A DNA stretch of 44,679 bases from Candidatus Gemmiger stercoripullorum (GCA_019119365.1 DWXD01000008.1:1-44679); one strand, 5' to 3'. Shown: positions 19,767-28,684, counted from the stretch's first letter. Notes: generated by a model not told the origin, from the letters alone. Translations and numbers: made by a program.

Positions 19767-21541
19767 TGCGCCGTGCCTCCTTCCTCTGTACCGGCCGCAG
19801 CCAGCTTCTGGTCAATCTCGGCGCGCAGGCGGTCAAAACCGCTGAGGTCGTCGTTGGGGATATCGTACTTCATGCGGACAAGCTGGTCGAACAGGCCGGT
19901 GTCCAGCAGGCGGCTGACCGGGACCTGTTTGGCGACGAGCGCGCTGCATTTGTCATAGAGATAGAGGATGATCTCCATCATCTTGAGCTGCTTTTCCAGC
20001 GGGACAAAGGTATCCACGGCATGGAAGGCGTTCTGCTGCAGGAAACCGACGCGGATGACGCGGGCGATCTCGATGGTCAGCTTCTGGTCGTCGGGCAGCA
20101 CGTCGGAACCGATGAGCTTGACGATCTGCATGAGGCTGTTTTCCTGCAGGAGCAGGTCGGCCAGGCGGCCGCAGCAGGTCATAAAGCCGGAGCCGACATG
20201 GTCGTAGTACCATTCGGACAGATCGCCGAGATACTCGCTGTAGGAATCGTTCCAGTTGATGGCCGGGTAGTGGCGGGCGTAGGCCAGGCTCTTGTCCAGC
20301 GCCCAGAAGCAGCGGGTGAAGCGCTTGGTGTTCTGGGTGACGGGCTCCGAGAAATCGTTGCCCTGCGGGCTGACCGCGCCGATGACCGAGACCGAGCCCT
20401 CCTGCCCGGACAGCGTTTTGACATACCCGGCGCGCTCGTAAAACTCAGCCAGGCGGCTGGGCAGATAGGCCGGGAAGCCTTCGTCGGCGGGCATCTCTTC
20501 CAGGCGGCCGGAGATCTCGCGCAGGGCTTCGGCCCAGCGGGAGGTCGAGTCGGCCATCATGGCGGCATGGTAGCCCATGTCGCGGTAATATTCGGCCAGC
20601 GTGATGCCGGTGTAGATGGACGCTTCACGCGCGGCGACCGGCATGTTGGAGGTGTTGGCGATGAGCACGGTGCGGTCCATCAGGCTCTTGCCGGTGCGCG
20701 GGTCGGTCAGTTCGCTGAACTCCTGCAGCGCCTGGGTCATCTCGTTGCCGCGCTCGCCGCAGCCGACGTAGATGATGATGTCGGCGTCGCACCATTTGGC
20801 CAGCTGGTGCTGGGTCATGGTCTTACCGGTGCCGAAACCGCCGGGGATGGCCGCCGCGCCGCCCTTGGCGAGCGGGAACATCGTGTCGATGACGCGCTGA
20901 CCGGTGATGAGCGGCCGCGGCGAGGTCATGCGCGCGGCGGACGGGCGCGGCGTGCGGATGGGCCAGCGCTGGCACAGCGTGAGGGTGTGCTCGGCGCCTT
21001 TGGCGTCGGTGACTTTGGCGACGGCGTCGTTGACGGTGTACGCCCCGTTTTCGGCCGTCCAGGTCACGGTGCATTCGCCCAGCAGCGGGCTGAGCAGGCA
21101 GCGGTGGGTGACGGCCGGGGTCTCGGGGCAGGTGGCGTAGACGCCGCCGGGCGCGAGCGTATCGCCGGGCTTGACGGCCAGCGTCACGTCCCAGCGTTTT
21201 GTCTCGTCCAGCGGGGGGTCATGCGCGCCGCGCTGGATAAAGCTGCCCATATCGGCTTCGATGGCAGGCAGCGGGCGCTGGATGCCGTCGTAGATGTTGC
21301 GCAGGATGCCGGGGCCCAGCGTGACCGACAGCGGGCCGCCGGTGGGTTCCACCGGCTCGCCTGCTTTCAGGCCGCTGGTCTCCTCGTAGACCTGGATGGT
21401 GGCCTGGGTATCGTCCAGGCGGATAACCTCACCGACCAGACGCTGGCGGCCGACGTAGACCATCTCCATCAGCGAAAGGGCGGTGCGGCCGCGCACGGTG
21501 ACGACCGGGCCGTTGATGCTGTACAGTTGATAGGTTTGCAT
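19763..21541 (-). CDS. atpA: V-type ATPase catalytic subunit A
   Basis: Catalytic subunit, 592 residues. Hydrolysis or synthesis of ATP occurs at A/B interfaces. The Walker A loop reads GGFGTGKT, where most V-type A subunits have GPFGSGKT; the catalytic Lys and Thr are kept. Other motifs are YNINGPVV-like N terminus ([12 protein letters not shown]), [16 protein letters not shown], the A-specific non-homologous bulge region (about 115-185), [10 protein letters not shown] with the catalytic Glu, [28 protein letters not shown] and [39 protein letters not shown] precedes the ATG by seven bases. It lies 12 bases after subunit E. Confidence 0.98.
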   Translation of the reverse strand: MQTYQLYSINGPVVTVRGRTALSLMEMVYVGRQRLVGEVIRLDDTQATIQVYEETSGLKAGEPVEPTGGPLSVTLGPGILRNIYDGIQRPLPAIEADMGSFIQRGAHDPPLDETKRWDVTLAVKPGDTLAPGGVYATCPETPAVTHRCLLSPLLGECTVTWTAENGAYTVNDAVAKVTDAKGAEHTLTLCQRWPIRTPRPSAARMTSPRPLITGQRVIDTMFPLAKGGAAAIPGGFGTGKTMTQHQLAKWCDADIIIYVGCGERGNEMTQALQEFSELTDPRTGKSLMDRTVLIANTSNMPVAAREASIYTGITLAEYYRDMGYHAAMMADSTSRWAEALREISGRLEEMPADEGFPAYLPSRLAEFYERAGYVKTLSGQEGSVSVIGAVSPQGNDFSEPVTQNTKRFTRCFWALDKSLAYARHYPAINWNDSYSEYLGDLSEWYYDHVGSGFMTCCGRLADLLLQENSLMQIVKLIGSDVLPDDQKLTIEIARVIRVGFLQQNAFHAVDTFVPLEKQLKMMEIILYLYDKCSALVAKQVPVSRLLDTGLFDQLVRMKYDIPNDDLSGFDRLRAEIDQKLAAAGTEEGGTAQ

Positions 21542-21553
21542 ATACTTTCCCCC

Positions 21554-22138
21554 TTACAGCTCGATCGAGAGGCCCGCATTTTCCAAAAACCAGCTGCGCT
21601 GGGCCGCCAGGCGGGTGGAAAGCGTATCGTCCGCCGCCATGTGGGCGGCGCGGTTTTCGGCGCGCAGGCCGCCCAGGCGGATGGAATCGTCCGGCTGCAG
21701 CGTGCAGCCCGCGGGCAGCGCCGTGAGCAGCGCGCAGTCGGCCGGGCGGGCGTACAGCACGGTCCCCTGCCCCAGGCGGGCGGCCAGATCGGCCGCGCTC
21801 GCCTGCAGCCAGGCGGCATAGTCCGCCGTGGCGGTGAACGCGGCAAGCCGGGCTTCCGCGTCGGCAAAAACGCCGTCGGTCAGCGCCTGGCGGCGGGCCG
21901 TGAGCGCGGCGCGGGCTTCGGCGCGGGCGGCCGAAAGGGCGCGGTTGGCCTGCGTTTTGGCGCGGGCGGTCTCAAACGCGATGGTGCGCGCGGCGCGGGC
22001 CTGCTCTTCTTCGCGGGCGGCGGCCAGGCTCTGCGTCACCTCGGTGTCCGTCTTGCGGCGGATGGCGGCGCACTGGCGCTCGCCTTCTGCCTGGATCGAC
22101 TTGAGGAACTGCTCGGCACGGGTCTTGAGTTCGATCAT
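21554..22138 (-). CDS. atpE: V-type ATPase subunit E (peripheral stalk)
   Basis: 194-residue stator subunit. The N-terminal half (IELKTRAEQFLKSIQAEGE..., to about residue 100) is an Ala/Arg/Glu-rich coiled coil that pairs with the G/H subunit. The C-terminal half is a small globular domain ending LSTRLAAQRSWFLENAGL, resembling the family ending. Assignment rests on this architecture and on position between F and A, because sequence conservation is low. GGGGGAAAACC precedes the ATG. Confidence 0.85.
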   Translation of the reverse strand: MIELKTRAEQFLKSIQAEGERQCAAIRRKTDTEVTQSLAAAREEEQARAARTIAFETARAKTQANRALSAARAEARAALTARRQALTDGVFADAEARLAAFTATADYAAWLQASAADLAARLGQGTVLYARPADCALLTALPAGCTLQPDDSIRLGGLRAENRAAHMAADDTLSTRLAAQRSWFLENAGLSIEL

Positions 22139-22157
22139 TCGGTTTTCCCCCTTGCCT

Positions 22158-22466
22158 TTAAATTCGTATACCGACCGCTTCACGGATGTAGCGCGTGATG
22201 CGGTCCTTGCCGGCGGCCGAACCGCCGGTGGACGGCACCGTGACCAGCAGCGGGCCGTTCTGGTCCGCGCGCACGGGGTCGAGCGCAGCGGTGTAGGCGT
22301 CGGCGATCTTCTCGGTGACGAGGACCATGCCGATGTCCGGCTGCTGCGCCACGGCGGCCAGCGCGGCGCGCAGGTCGGCTTCGCTGCGGGCGACGGTGCC
22401 CTCGATGCCGGCCAGGCGCAGGCCGTTCATGGCGTCGGAATTATCGCTGATCAGATAAAAGCGCAT
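22158..22466 (-). CDS. atpF: V-type ATPase subunit F
   Basis: 102-residue small central-stalk subunit with a Rossmann-like fold that binds subunit D. Conserved features are FYLISDNSDAMNGLRLAGIEG at the start, the DIGMVLVTEKIAD strand-helix and LLVTVPSTGG. It begins four bases after the subunit K stop codon, so its ribosome binding site (GAGGCTGGTG) lies inside the K gene. Confidence 0.93.
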   Translation of the reverse strand: MRFYLISDNSDAMNGLRLAGIEGTVARSEADLRAALAAVAQQPDIGMVLVTEKIADAYTAALDPVRADQNGPLLVTVPSTGGSAAGKDRITRYIREAVGIRI

Positions 22467-22470
22467 GGAT

Positions 22471-22848
22471 TTACACCAGCCTCGACAGGATCATGATGGA
22501 GATGACCAGGCCGTACAGGGCGATGGATTCGCCCAGAGCGACGAAGATCAAGCTCTTGCCGAAGGTCTTGGGGTTTTCGCTGTTGGCGGCGATGGCGGCC
22601 GGGGCGCCCGCGGCGACGGCGATGCCGCCGCCGATGCCCGCAAGGCCCGTGGCAAGGGCCGCGGCGATCAGGCCGATGCTGAGGCTGGCGTTGTGCGCGC
22701 TGGTCTCGTCGGTCTCGGTGACGGCGGTGGTCTCGGCGACGGCGGCGGTGTCATCCTCGCCGGCGGCAAAAGCGCCGAGCGTGCCGAAGCAGGCGACGGC
22801 CAGCATGACAAGAACGGTGGCGATCAGTTTACGAACGTTGGTTTTCAT
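22471..22848 (-). CDS. atpK: V-type ATPase rotor subunit K (c), short form with signal-like N terminus
   Basis: 125-residue proteolipid that forms the rotating membrane ring. Residues 1-29 are a signal-peptide-like segment (hydrophobic 8-20, AFAAG), followed by an acidic/Thr-rich stretch (30-52) and one helical hairpin: helix 1 about 55-88 (Gly/Ala-rich) and helix 2 about 96-123. The ion-carrying Glu107 is in VALGESIALYGLV. Many V-type K proteins carry two hairpins; this has one, like F-type c. Ser108 and Tyr112 sit at +1 and +5 from the Glu as in sodium-type c subunits, but helix 1 has no Gln. AGGAGGG supports the ATG. Confidence 0.93.
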   Translation of the reverse strand: MKTNVRKLIATVLVMLAVACFGTLGAFAAGEDDTAAVAETTAVTETDETSAHNASLSIGLIAAALATGLAGIGGGIAVAAGAPAAIAANSENPKTFGKSLIFVALGESIALYGLVISIMILSRLV

Positions 22849-22875
22849 AATAGGACCCTCCTGTGTTTTGTGTCT

Positions 22876-24801
22876 TTAACCGGCTGCCTGTTCGCTGCCA
22901 TAATTCATGGCCTCGAACTTGCGGCCGCCGCCCGTGTAAAAGCGGCTGAACATTTCATAGAACTCCAAACGGATACCCTGGATGGCGGACAAAAGCGCTT
23001 CGAGCGCAATGACCACCCCGTTGCCCAGCACGACCACGATCAGGTTGGCAGGCTCCCCGGCCAGGGTAAACACAACCATCATCATGCTGGCGTGGACAAT
23101 GACGAACGCGCCCACGCGCAAAAACGAGATGGTGTTGGACAGGTAGCTCAGAACGCTTTCGAGCAGCTCGAACACGTTCTGCATCAGGTAGCCGCCCCAG
23201 CCTTCGGCGGGGCGCCAGTCCGGCTCGCCGTTGACGAGCGGAGCCAGGACTTCGGCAAAGAGCAGCGAGGCCAGCCCCAGGCCGACAAGGACGGCGGCCA
23301 GCGGCACCGGCATGAACACCCACGCGCCCATGAAGGCGCTGACCAGGTCGACGCCGGCGAGGTAGGTGATGACGCCGGTGACGCTGTTGGTGCCGAACAG
23401 CACGCTGCCCAGGCGGCCCTGCCGCCACTGGGTATAGATGTTCATGCCCATGGCGGCCAGCACGAGCACGACGCCGATGTAAACGGCGAACAGCAGGATG
23501 CCGGTGATGGAATCCATGACCGAGACCGGCTTGGACGCCATGCCAAGGGCGTGGTAGAGCGGGTCGAGCAGCTCTTCGTAACCGAAGAAGGAACCGTAGA
23601 CAAAGCCCGCGCAGGTGCTGGCGATGCCGCAGGGGATCAGCAGGTGGAAGAGCGCGTTTTTCTTGACCTTCCACATGAAGAGGCTGAACAGCGTCAGCAC
23701 GATGCCCTGCCCCACATCGCCGAACATGATGCCGAAGAGCACGGTGAAGGTCAGCGCCACGAACGGGGTGGCGTCTGTCTCATCATAATTGGGCAGGCCG
23801 TACATCTCGACAAAAAACTCAAAAGGGCGCACGAACCAGGCGTTGCGCAGCTTGGTGGGCGGTGTATAGCGTCCGGCTTTGTCCGGGTCGTCGACGGTCA
23901 CGCGCAGATCGGCGGTCTCGCGCGCTTTTTTCACGATGTCGTCCACTTCGCGCTCGGGCACCCAGCCCACGCAGAAGAAGTGCTGGCCCTTGACGGCCGC
24001 AAAATGGCGCAGGCTGAACACCGCCGCCTGGTAGCGCGCGGCCGCATACAGCTGGCCGATCTTTTCTTCGTGGTTTTCCCACAGTTCGCGCACGCGGGCG
24101 TCGATGTCGTCCAGGCTTTTCTGCACGACTTCGAGGTTTTCGCGGAAGTGCTCGACGATCTCGGCCGGGCTGCCGGCCGCGCCGGGCACGCGCAGCGGTT
24201 CAAAGTAGAGCATCGAGAAGATGCCGTCCGTCTCCTGCGAGCGGCTGCGCGGGGTCAGGTAGATGCCCCAGTAGCCTTCCGGGGTCTGGCTGCAGGGCAC
24301 AAACAGGATGTAAGGGTCGTCCGCGTAGGAGCTCATGAGCTTGTTGTACCCGGCCTGCGGCAAAAAGCCGAAGCGGACCTTGACGTGGTCGCAGCCGGTG
24401 ATCTCGTCGACGTTGGCCTTGAGGCTCAAAAAGTGGCTGTACTGGGCGATGGCGTCCTCGCACAGGCGCTGCTGGTCCTGCAGGCTGTCGCGCTCGGCGC
24501 GCAGAGCGGCGAACTTCTGCGCCAGTTCGTCCAGAAATTGGCGGTCCTGGCGCAGGCCCTGCGGCCGGCCGGGCTCAAGCTCCGGCAGCTGGGCGCCGAT
24601 CTGGGCGGCCAGCGATTCGATCCGCTCCACGAGCGGGGTGTAGGGGTCTTCCTCGTTGAGGGGGGCGTACCCCAGCGACGCCGACATATACTGGCTGGCG
24701 GGCTCCAGGCCGAAGCGGCCGTCCAGGCAGCAGGCGCCGAGGAAATCGTCCAGGCTTGGCAGCGTGCCCTGCACATGGACCAGTTTCATCTTTTCAACCA
24801 A
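22876..24801 (-). CDS. atpI: V-type ATPase subunit I (a)
   Basis: 641-residue stator subunit carrying the ion half-channels. The N-terminal half (1-325) is soluble and largely alpha-helical (MKLVHVQGTLPSLDDFL..., coiled coil around 80-125). The C-terminal half has seven to eight membrane helices, including VALTFTVLFGIMFGDVGQG, a family hallmark. The conserved membrane Arg is in SAIQGIRLEFYEMFSRFYTGGGRKFEAM. Translation probably begins at TTG 24801, which sits eight bases after GGAGGG and directly follows the subunit C stop. The in-frame ATG at 24789 has no good ribosome binding site at the right distance. Confidence 0.95.
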   Translation of the reverse strand: MVEKMKLVHVQGTLPSLDDFLGACCLDGRFGLEPASQYMSASLGYAPLNEEDPYTPLVERIESLAAQIGAQLPELEPGRPQGLRQDRQFLDELAQKFAALRAERDSLQDQQRLCEDAIAQYSHFLSLKANVDEITGCDHVKVRFGFLPQAGYNKLMSSYADDPYILFVPCSQTPEGYWGIYLTPRSRSQETDGIFSMLYFEPLRVPGAAGSPAEIVEHFRENLEVVQKSLDDIDARVRELWENHEEKIGQLYAAARYQAAVFSLRHFAAVKGQHFFCVGWVPEREVDDIVKKARETADLRVTVDDPDKAGRYTPPTKLRNAWFVRPFEFFVEMYGLPNYDETDATPFVALTFTVLFGIMFGDVGQGIVLTLFSLFMWKVKKNALFHLLIPCGIASTCAGFVYGSFFGYEELLDPLYHALGMASKPVSVMDSITGILLFAVYIGVVLVLAAMGMNIYTQWRQGRLGSVLFGTNSVTGVITYLAGVDLVSAFMGAWVFMPVPLAAVLVGLGLASLLFAEVLAPLVNGEPDWRPAEGWGGYLMQNVFELLESVLSYLSNTISFLRVGAFVIVHASMMMVVFTLAGEPANLIVVVLGNGVVIALEALLSAIQGIRLEFYEMFSRFYTGGGRKFEAMNYGSEQAAG

Positions 24802-25893
24802 TCAATGTTCCCTCCCTTGTTGCGTATCCGCATCTTCGCAGCCGATCAGCAGGTTCATGAGCTGGTCGGCGGGCATCCCATAATGGACGCCCTCTATGAT
24901 ATGTTCAAGGTTTTTCACCTCGCACTGGATCAGGTAGAGATAGCACATCATGACCAGCGCGGGGTCGGTGGAAAAGCGCAGCCACTTGCGGCACCAGTCG
25001 TAGCGGCATTTCTGCAGGCCTTCCTTGAGGAAGGTGTACTGCTGGCGGGCCAGCATGCGGCCGTAGGCGGTGGCGGCCAGCGCCTGCCGGAACGCATCGA
25101 AATCCCGGGCGGCCAGCAGCGCCTGCCATTCGGCGGGCTTGAGCGCCGTGCAGTCCCGCCGCACCAGCAGGTCGAACCACTTGGGGTCGGCGTGCATGCG
25201 GATCAGGCGGCCTGCGTTGGAGATGGCGGCGTTGTCGCACTCCATCTCGATGAGGTCCCGCAAACCGGGCGCCTTGCCCGCGCCGCCTTTGCGGGGCTCC
25301 GGCGCAAGGGCGACAAGCGCCTGGTGGCGGTAGGCTTCCAGGTGCGGCTCCGCATAGACAAGCAGCTTGTACCCGGCGGGCACATCGGCCAGCGGGGCCA
25401 GCAGCTTGCGGTAGGGCGTGCCTTCCAGCGCCGCCAGCAGGCTGCGCGCGTCGGTCACGCGGGCCAGCGCGTACAGGTCCACCGTGCAGCGCTGCTTGAG
25501 GAAATCGGGCAGCTTATAGAGGTAGTCGCCCGGGCGGCCCGCGTCCAGGCAGCGCAGGCAGGTGATGATCTCATCGACCTCGCAGCTGACCGTGAAGTAG
25601 CCGTAAACCTGCTGGCCGGAGGACAGCTCGTAGCGGAACAGGCTGTCGCAGCGGTCATACACGGCCTGGCGCAGCAGCGATTCCAGCTGCGCGCGGCGCG
25701 CAAAGGGCGGGTTGAGCGCGGCGAGCGTGGGCGCGTACATGGGCAGCGCCTTGAGCTCGGCGGCCAGCTGCGGCATGGTGCGGCAGGCGGCCAGGCGGCG
25801 GTAGTCCGCCGCCCGCAGGCGCTCGCCGTACATGGCGCGGGCCTTGGCCAGCGCAGCGTTGCTGGCCTTGGAACGCAGCGGCAGTTCCATCAC
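24802..25893 (-). CDS. atpC: V-type ATPase subunit C (d, AC39 family)
   Basis: 363-residue all-helical funnel-shaped subunit that links the central stalk to the K ring. The start ELPLRSKASNAALAKARAMYGERLRAADYRRL and three repeated helical bundles fit vATP-synt_AC39. The segment YDRCDSLFRYELSSGQQVYGYFTVSCEVDEI and a late R.G..ADQLMNLLIGCED-like ending (HYGMPADQLMNLLIG) also match. It overlaps the upstream G/H-like gene by four bases (ATGA) and abuts subunit I, so all three should be translationally coupled. Confidence 0.9.
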   Translation of the reverse strand: MMELPLRSKASNAALAKARAMYGERLRAADYRRLAACRTMPQLAAELKALPMYAPTLAALNPPFARRAQLESLLRQAVYDRCDSLFRYELSSGQQVYGYFTVSCEVDEIITCLRCLDAGRPGDYLYKLPDFLKQRCTVDLYALARVTDARSLLAALEGTPYRKLLAPLADVPAGYKLLVYAEPHLEAYRHQALVALAPEPRKGGAGKAPGLRDLIEMECDNAAISNAGRLIRMHADPKWFDLLVRRDCTALKPAEWQALLAARDFDAFRQALAATAYGRMLARQQYTFLKEGLQKCRYDWCRKWLRFSTDPALVMMCYLYLIQCEVKNLEHIIEGVHYGMPADQLMNLLIGCEDADTQQGREH

Positions 25894-26231
25894 GCCTCAC
25901 CCCCGGCTGCGGGCCGGTCCAGCGTGCGCCGGTACAGCGTTTCGGCCCATTCGCCGCCATGCTCGGCCACGGCGCGCTCCAGCGCCTGCGCGGCTGCGGC
26001 GCGGCGGCTGGCCAGCTCGTCCAGCGCTTCGCGGTTGGCGGCCTCGGCGGCGGACGCCGCCGCCCGGGCGCTGGCGGCGGCACGGTCGGCGCATTCCTGC
26101 GCGATGGCCCGCTTTTCTTCATCCAGGCGGCCCAGGCGCTCCTCGCGTTCGGCCGCGGCCTCGGCGGCGGCTTTGCGCTGGGTGGCGTCCATGTCCAGGA
26201 TCGCCTGCATCAAATCATTCAAATCTTTCAT
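25890..26231 (-). CDS. V-type ATPase G/H-type stalk subunit
   Basis: 113-residue protein that is almost wholly an Ala/Arg/Glu-rich coiled coil (about 15-95, from DATQRKAAAEAAAEREERLG onward), the expected shape of the peripheral-stalk subunit that pairs with E. The N terminus KDLNDLMQAILDMD is not diagnostic. Identity is inferred from size, coiled-coil content and position as first gene of the operon; direct homology is not visible. ATG 26231 is chosen because GAGGTG lies eight bases upstream. The stop overlaps subunit C. Confidence 0.75.
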   Translation of the reverse strand: MKDLNDLMQAILDMDATQRKAAAEAAAEREERLGRLDEEKRAIAQECADRAAASARAAASAAEAANREALDELASRRAAAAQALERAVAEHGGEWAETLYRRTLDRPAAGGEA

Positions 26232-26332
26232 TGTAACACCTCGATCTGCCAGGGGCATCCCGGCCGCGCGGCGCACCGCCCGCCGGGAAAGCGCGGCAGG
26301 GGGAGACTGCGCTCCCCCCTGCTCACGACCTC

Positions 26333-26360
26333 ATTATAGCACTTTGCCCAAAGATTGCAA
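26333..26360 (-). promoter_or_regulatory. V-ATPase operon promoter
   Basis: Minus-strand TTGCAA (26360-26355), 16-base spacer and TGC-TATAAT (extended -10, 26338-26333). The leader of about 95 bases includes a hairpin GGGGGAG/CTCCCCC (26310-26327). Confidence 0.8.
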
Positions 26361-26444
26361 GAGATATTTGTGCAATCAAGGCATGGATTTTTGCTGTAAG
26401 GAACGCAGCTGCGCTCTTTGCGGCACACAGAGCCCAACGGCAGC

Positions 26445-26484
26445 AAAAAGCGCCGCAGGCCCCCGGCAGGGGGGCTGCGGCGCT
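26445..26484 (-). terminator. Pullulanase gene terminator
   Basis: Minus-strand stem AGCGCCGCAG(C/G)CCCCC closed by a short loop and followed by TTTTTGC, about 27 bases after the pulA stop codon. Confidence 0.88.
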
Positions 26485-26511
26485 GGGTTCTGGCTGGTTT
26501 TTGCCCAGGGA

Positions 26512-28461
26512 TCAGCCGCCGGGCGCGGCCTGCGCGGCCAGGATGACGGCGCTGACCGGCGGCAGTTCGATCTGCCCCGAACGCACCGGGCCGAACGGCT
26601 GCGGGCTGGCGGTGACGCCGTCGCAGACGGTGCGCCAGTTCCCGGCCGGGAGCGCCACGGTGTGGGGCACGTTTTCGGGGTTGTAATACACGGCCAGGCG
26701 GCCGGGGCCGCTTTCGTCGGTGCGCTCGGGCACAAAGCCGACAAGCCAGCCCGGCAGCGCCAGCAGCATCGGCTGGGGCTGGGCCGGGTCGGCCAGGGCG
26801 GACAGCTCCGGCCAGGCACGGCGGATGCCGAACAGGCCGCGGTAGAACTGCACGAGCAGTTCGAGCTGCGCGGCGCGGGTCCAGTCCAGCCGGTTGAGGG
26901 CCAGCGGACCGCGGTAGGTATTGGGGTCGCCGTTTTTGGTGCGGGCGAACTCCTCCCCCGCCTGCAGAAACGGCAGGCCCTGGCAGGTCAGGCAGATGGC
27001 CGCGCACAGGCGGTTCTGGGCCAAAAGGTCGGCGTCGGGCGCGGCAAAGTTCCGCCGGCCGGCCACGCATTTGAGCTTGTCCCACAGCGTGAAGTTGTCG
27101 TGGGCGGAGACATACTGCACGATCTGCCCGGCCGCTTTGGGGTGCACGCCGTCGGCGCCGTCACGGAAAGCGCCCACCGCATGCAGCAGCGTGTAGGCCG
27201 CGCCCGGCGCGCCGTTGACAAAGCCGGGGGCTTTGGCGTCGAACACGCCGCCCTTGACCGCATCGCGCGTGTTGTCGCAGAAAATGCCGATGCGCTCATC
27301 CAGCAGCGGCAGCGCGCTTTTATCGGCCGGGCGCGCGCCGAGGTCCATGCGGGTGCCGCCGCCCTGCCACGGCTCGCCGTACATGAGGATCTCGCGCCCG
27401 CCGGGCAGCGCGTCCAGCGCGGCGCGGATGACGTTCATCGTCTCGACGTCGTGCAGGGCCATAAGGTCGAAGCGGAAGCCGTCGATGTGGTAGGCCGTGG
27501 CCCAGTAGACGACCGAATCCACCATGTATTTGCGCACCATCGCGCGCTCGCTGGCCAGGTCGCAGCCGCAGCCGGAGCCGTTGGTCAGGCTGCCGTCCGG
27601 CCAGCGGCGCAGCCAGTAGCCGGGCACGGCGCGCTCCATCCAGTTATCGGTATAATAGGTATGGTTGTAGACGACGTCCATCACGACGCCGAGCCCGGCG
27701 CGGTGCAGCGCCGCGACCATTGCCCGGCATTCGCGCACGCGGACTTCGCCGTGCCAGGGGTCGGTGGAATAGGAACCTTCCGGCACATTGTAGTTGAGCG
27801 GGTCGTAGCCCCAGTTGTAGCCGCCGGGGCGGGTCTCGTCGACGGTGGCGAAGTCAAAGACCGGCTGCAGCTGCACATGGCTGACGCCGAGACGTTTCAG
27901 ATAGTTCAGGCAGGTCGGGTGCTCGCCCGCAAGGTCAAGCGTGGTGGCGTCCTGCGTGAAGGCGAGGAACTTGCCGCGCCATTCCGGCCGCACGCCGCTG
28001 TGTTCATCGGCCGAGAAATCGGCGACATGGACCTCCCACACGCTGGCGGCGCCGGGGTCCCGCGCCGCGGCGGGGCGGCGGTCGGCGGCCCAGTTTTCCG
28101 GCGCGGCGGCGTCCAGGTCCAGCACCATGCCGCGCTCGCCGTTGGCCCCGGCCGCGCGGGCGTAAGGGTCGACCAGCACCGCGGTATGGCCGTCCGGAAA
28201 GGACAGTTCATAAACATAATACTGCCCGGCCAGATCGCCGCCGATGGTCGCGCGCCAGACGCCGCCTTCGGTCAGCTGCATCGGCGCAAGGCCAAGGTCG
28301 GCCGCGCCGGGTTCGGCGTCGGTGCCGGTGGCGTACCGGTGCACCGCCGCCGCGGCCGCCGTGGGCGCCCACAGCGCAAACGCCGTGTGGCGTTTGGCGT
28401 ATACCGCGCCCAGGTCCTGCCCGCTGTAGACCGGCAAGGCCGCAGCCTGTTCAGATGTCAT
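26512..28461 (-). CDS. pulA: Type I pullulanase (glycogen/starch debranching)
   Basis: GH13 enzyme cleaving alpha-1,6 branches in pullulan, limit dextrins or glycogen, 649 residues. An N-terminal CBM48-like domain (about 20-110) precedes the catalytic barrel. YNWGYDP (215-221) is the diagnostic type I pullulanase signature; DVVYNH (262-267), GFRFDLM with nucleophile Asp332, MYGEPW with acid/base Glu363, and YVSAHDNFTLWDK with the third carboxylate complete the active site. A small C-terminal beta domain follows. There is no signal peptide, so it is probably cytoplasmic and acts on glycogen or imported maltodextrins. AGGGGGAAAC precedes ATG 28461. The leader carries a long nested inverted repeat. 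Confidence 0.95.
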   Translation of the reverse strand: MTSEQAAALPVYSGQDLGAVYAKRHTAFALWAPTAAAAAVHRYATGTDAEPGAADLGLAPMQLTEGGVWRATIGGDLAGQYYVYELSFPDGHTAVLVDPYARAAGANGERGMVLDLDAAAPENWAADRRPAAARDPGAASVWEVHVADFSADEHSGVRPEWRGKFLAFTQDATTLDLAGEHPTCLNYLKRLGVSHVQLQPVFDFATVDETRPGGYNWGYDPLNYNVPEGSYSTDPWHGEVRVRECRAMVAALHRAGLGVVMDVVYNHTYYTDNWMERAVPGYWLRRWPDGSLTNGSGCGCDLASERAMVRKYMVDSVVYWATAYHIDGFRFDLMALHDVETMNVIRAALDALPGGREILMYGEPWQGGGTRMDLGARPADKSALPLLDERIGIFCDNTRDAVKGGVFDAKAPGFVNGAPGAAYTLLHAVGAFRDGADGVHPKAAGQIVQYVSAHDNFTLWDKLKCVAGRRNFAAPDADLLAQNRLCAAICLTCQGLPFLQAGEEFARTKNGDPNTYRGPLALNRLDWTRAAQLELLVQFYRGLFGIRRAWPELSALADPAQPQPMLLALPGWLVGFVPERTDESGPGRLAVYYNPENVPHTVALPAGNWRTVCDGVTASPQPFGPVRSGQIELPPVSAVILAAQAAPGG

Positions 28462-28477
28462 GACGTTTCCCCCTGAC

Positions 28478-28574
28478 AAGGCGGCACAAAACACCGCGGC
28501 GCATATGCCGAAGGCCCGCCCGGGTCTTGGCGCATGCGCCGCGGTTGGTGGTTCGTTTGGGACTGTGCCGCCTT
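28478..28574. repeat. Nested inverted repeat in the pulA leader
   Basis: Outer arms AAGGCGGCACA (28478-28488) and TGTGCCGCCTT (28564-28574) and inner arms ACCGCGGCGCAT (28493-28504) and ATGCGCCGCGGT (28534-28545) are both perfect. In pulA mRNA this would fold into a ~97-base stem-loop ending 16 bases before the start codon. It could be a regulatory structure or a small palindromic element. Confidence 0.8.
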
Positions 28575-28582
28575 CAGTGTTC

Positions 28583-28620
28583 CTGTTCGTTATAATATAG
28601 ATATGTATTATTGTAACAGG
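28583..28620 (-). promoter_or_regulatory. Candidate pulA promoter within an AT-rich dyad
   Basis: Minus-strand TTACAA (28616-28611) and TATAAC (28594-28589) are 16 bases apart. The region is symmetric: CCTGTT, ATAATA, centre, TATTAT, AACAGG. This suits a promoter overlapped by an operator, but the -10 is non-consensus and the assignment is tentative. Confidence 0.4.
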
Positions 28621-28684
28621 TGTTTTGCCCGATTGCAAGCGCCGGGCGGCACAAAGGCAGATGCTGCGCTTTGAGATTTCACGC

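Noticed and set aside
19766-22198. Long plus-strand open frame opposite subunits A, E and F
   Set aside because: Same codon-bias shadow effect; the minus-strand ATPase genes are certain.
26385-26449. Second inverted repeat (TTTTTGCTG/CAGCAAAAA) near the V-ATPase promoter as a separate regulatory element
   Set aside because: It is short and overlaps the pullulanase terminator's U-tract; chance pairing is as likely as function.
22465-28476. Very long plus-strand open frame (over 2000 codons) opposite the V-ATPase operon and pulA
   Set aside because: It is the antisense of well-supported minus-strand genes. High GC third positions keep the complementary frame free of stops. It has no ribosome binding site or recognisable domains and is extremely rich in Arg, Gly, Ala, Gln and His.
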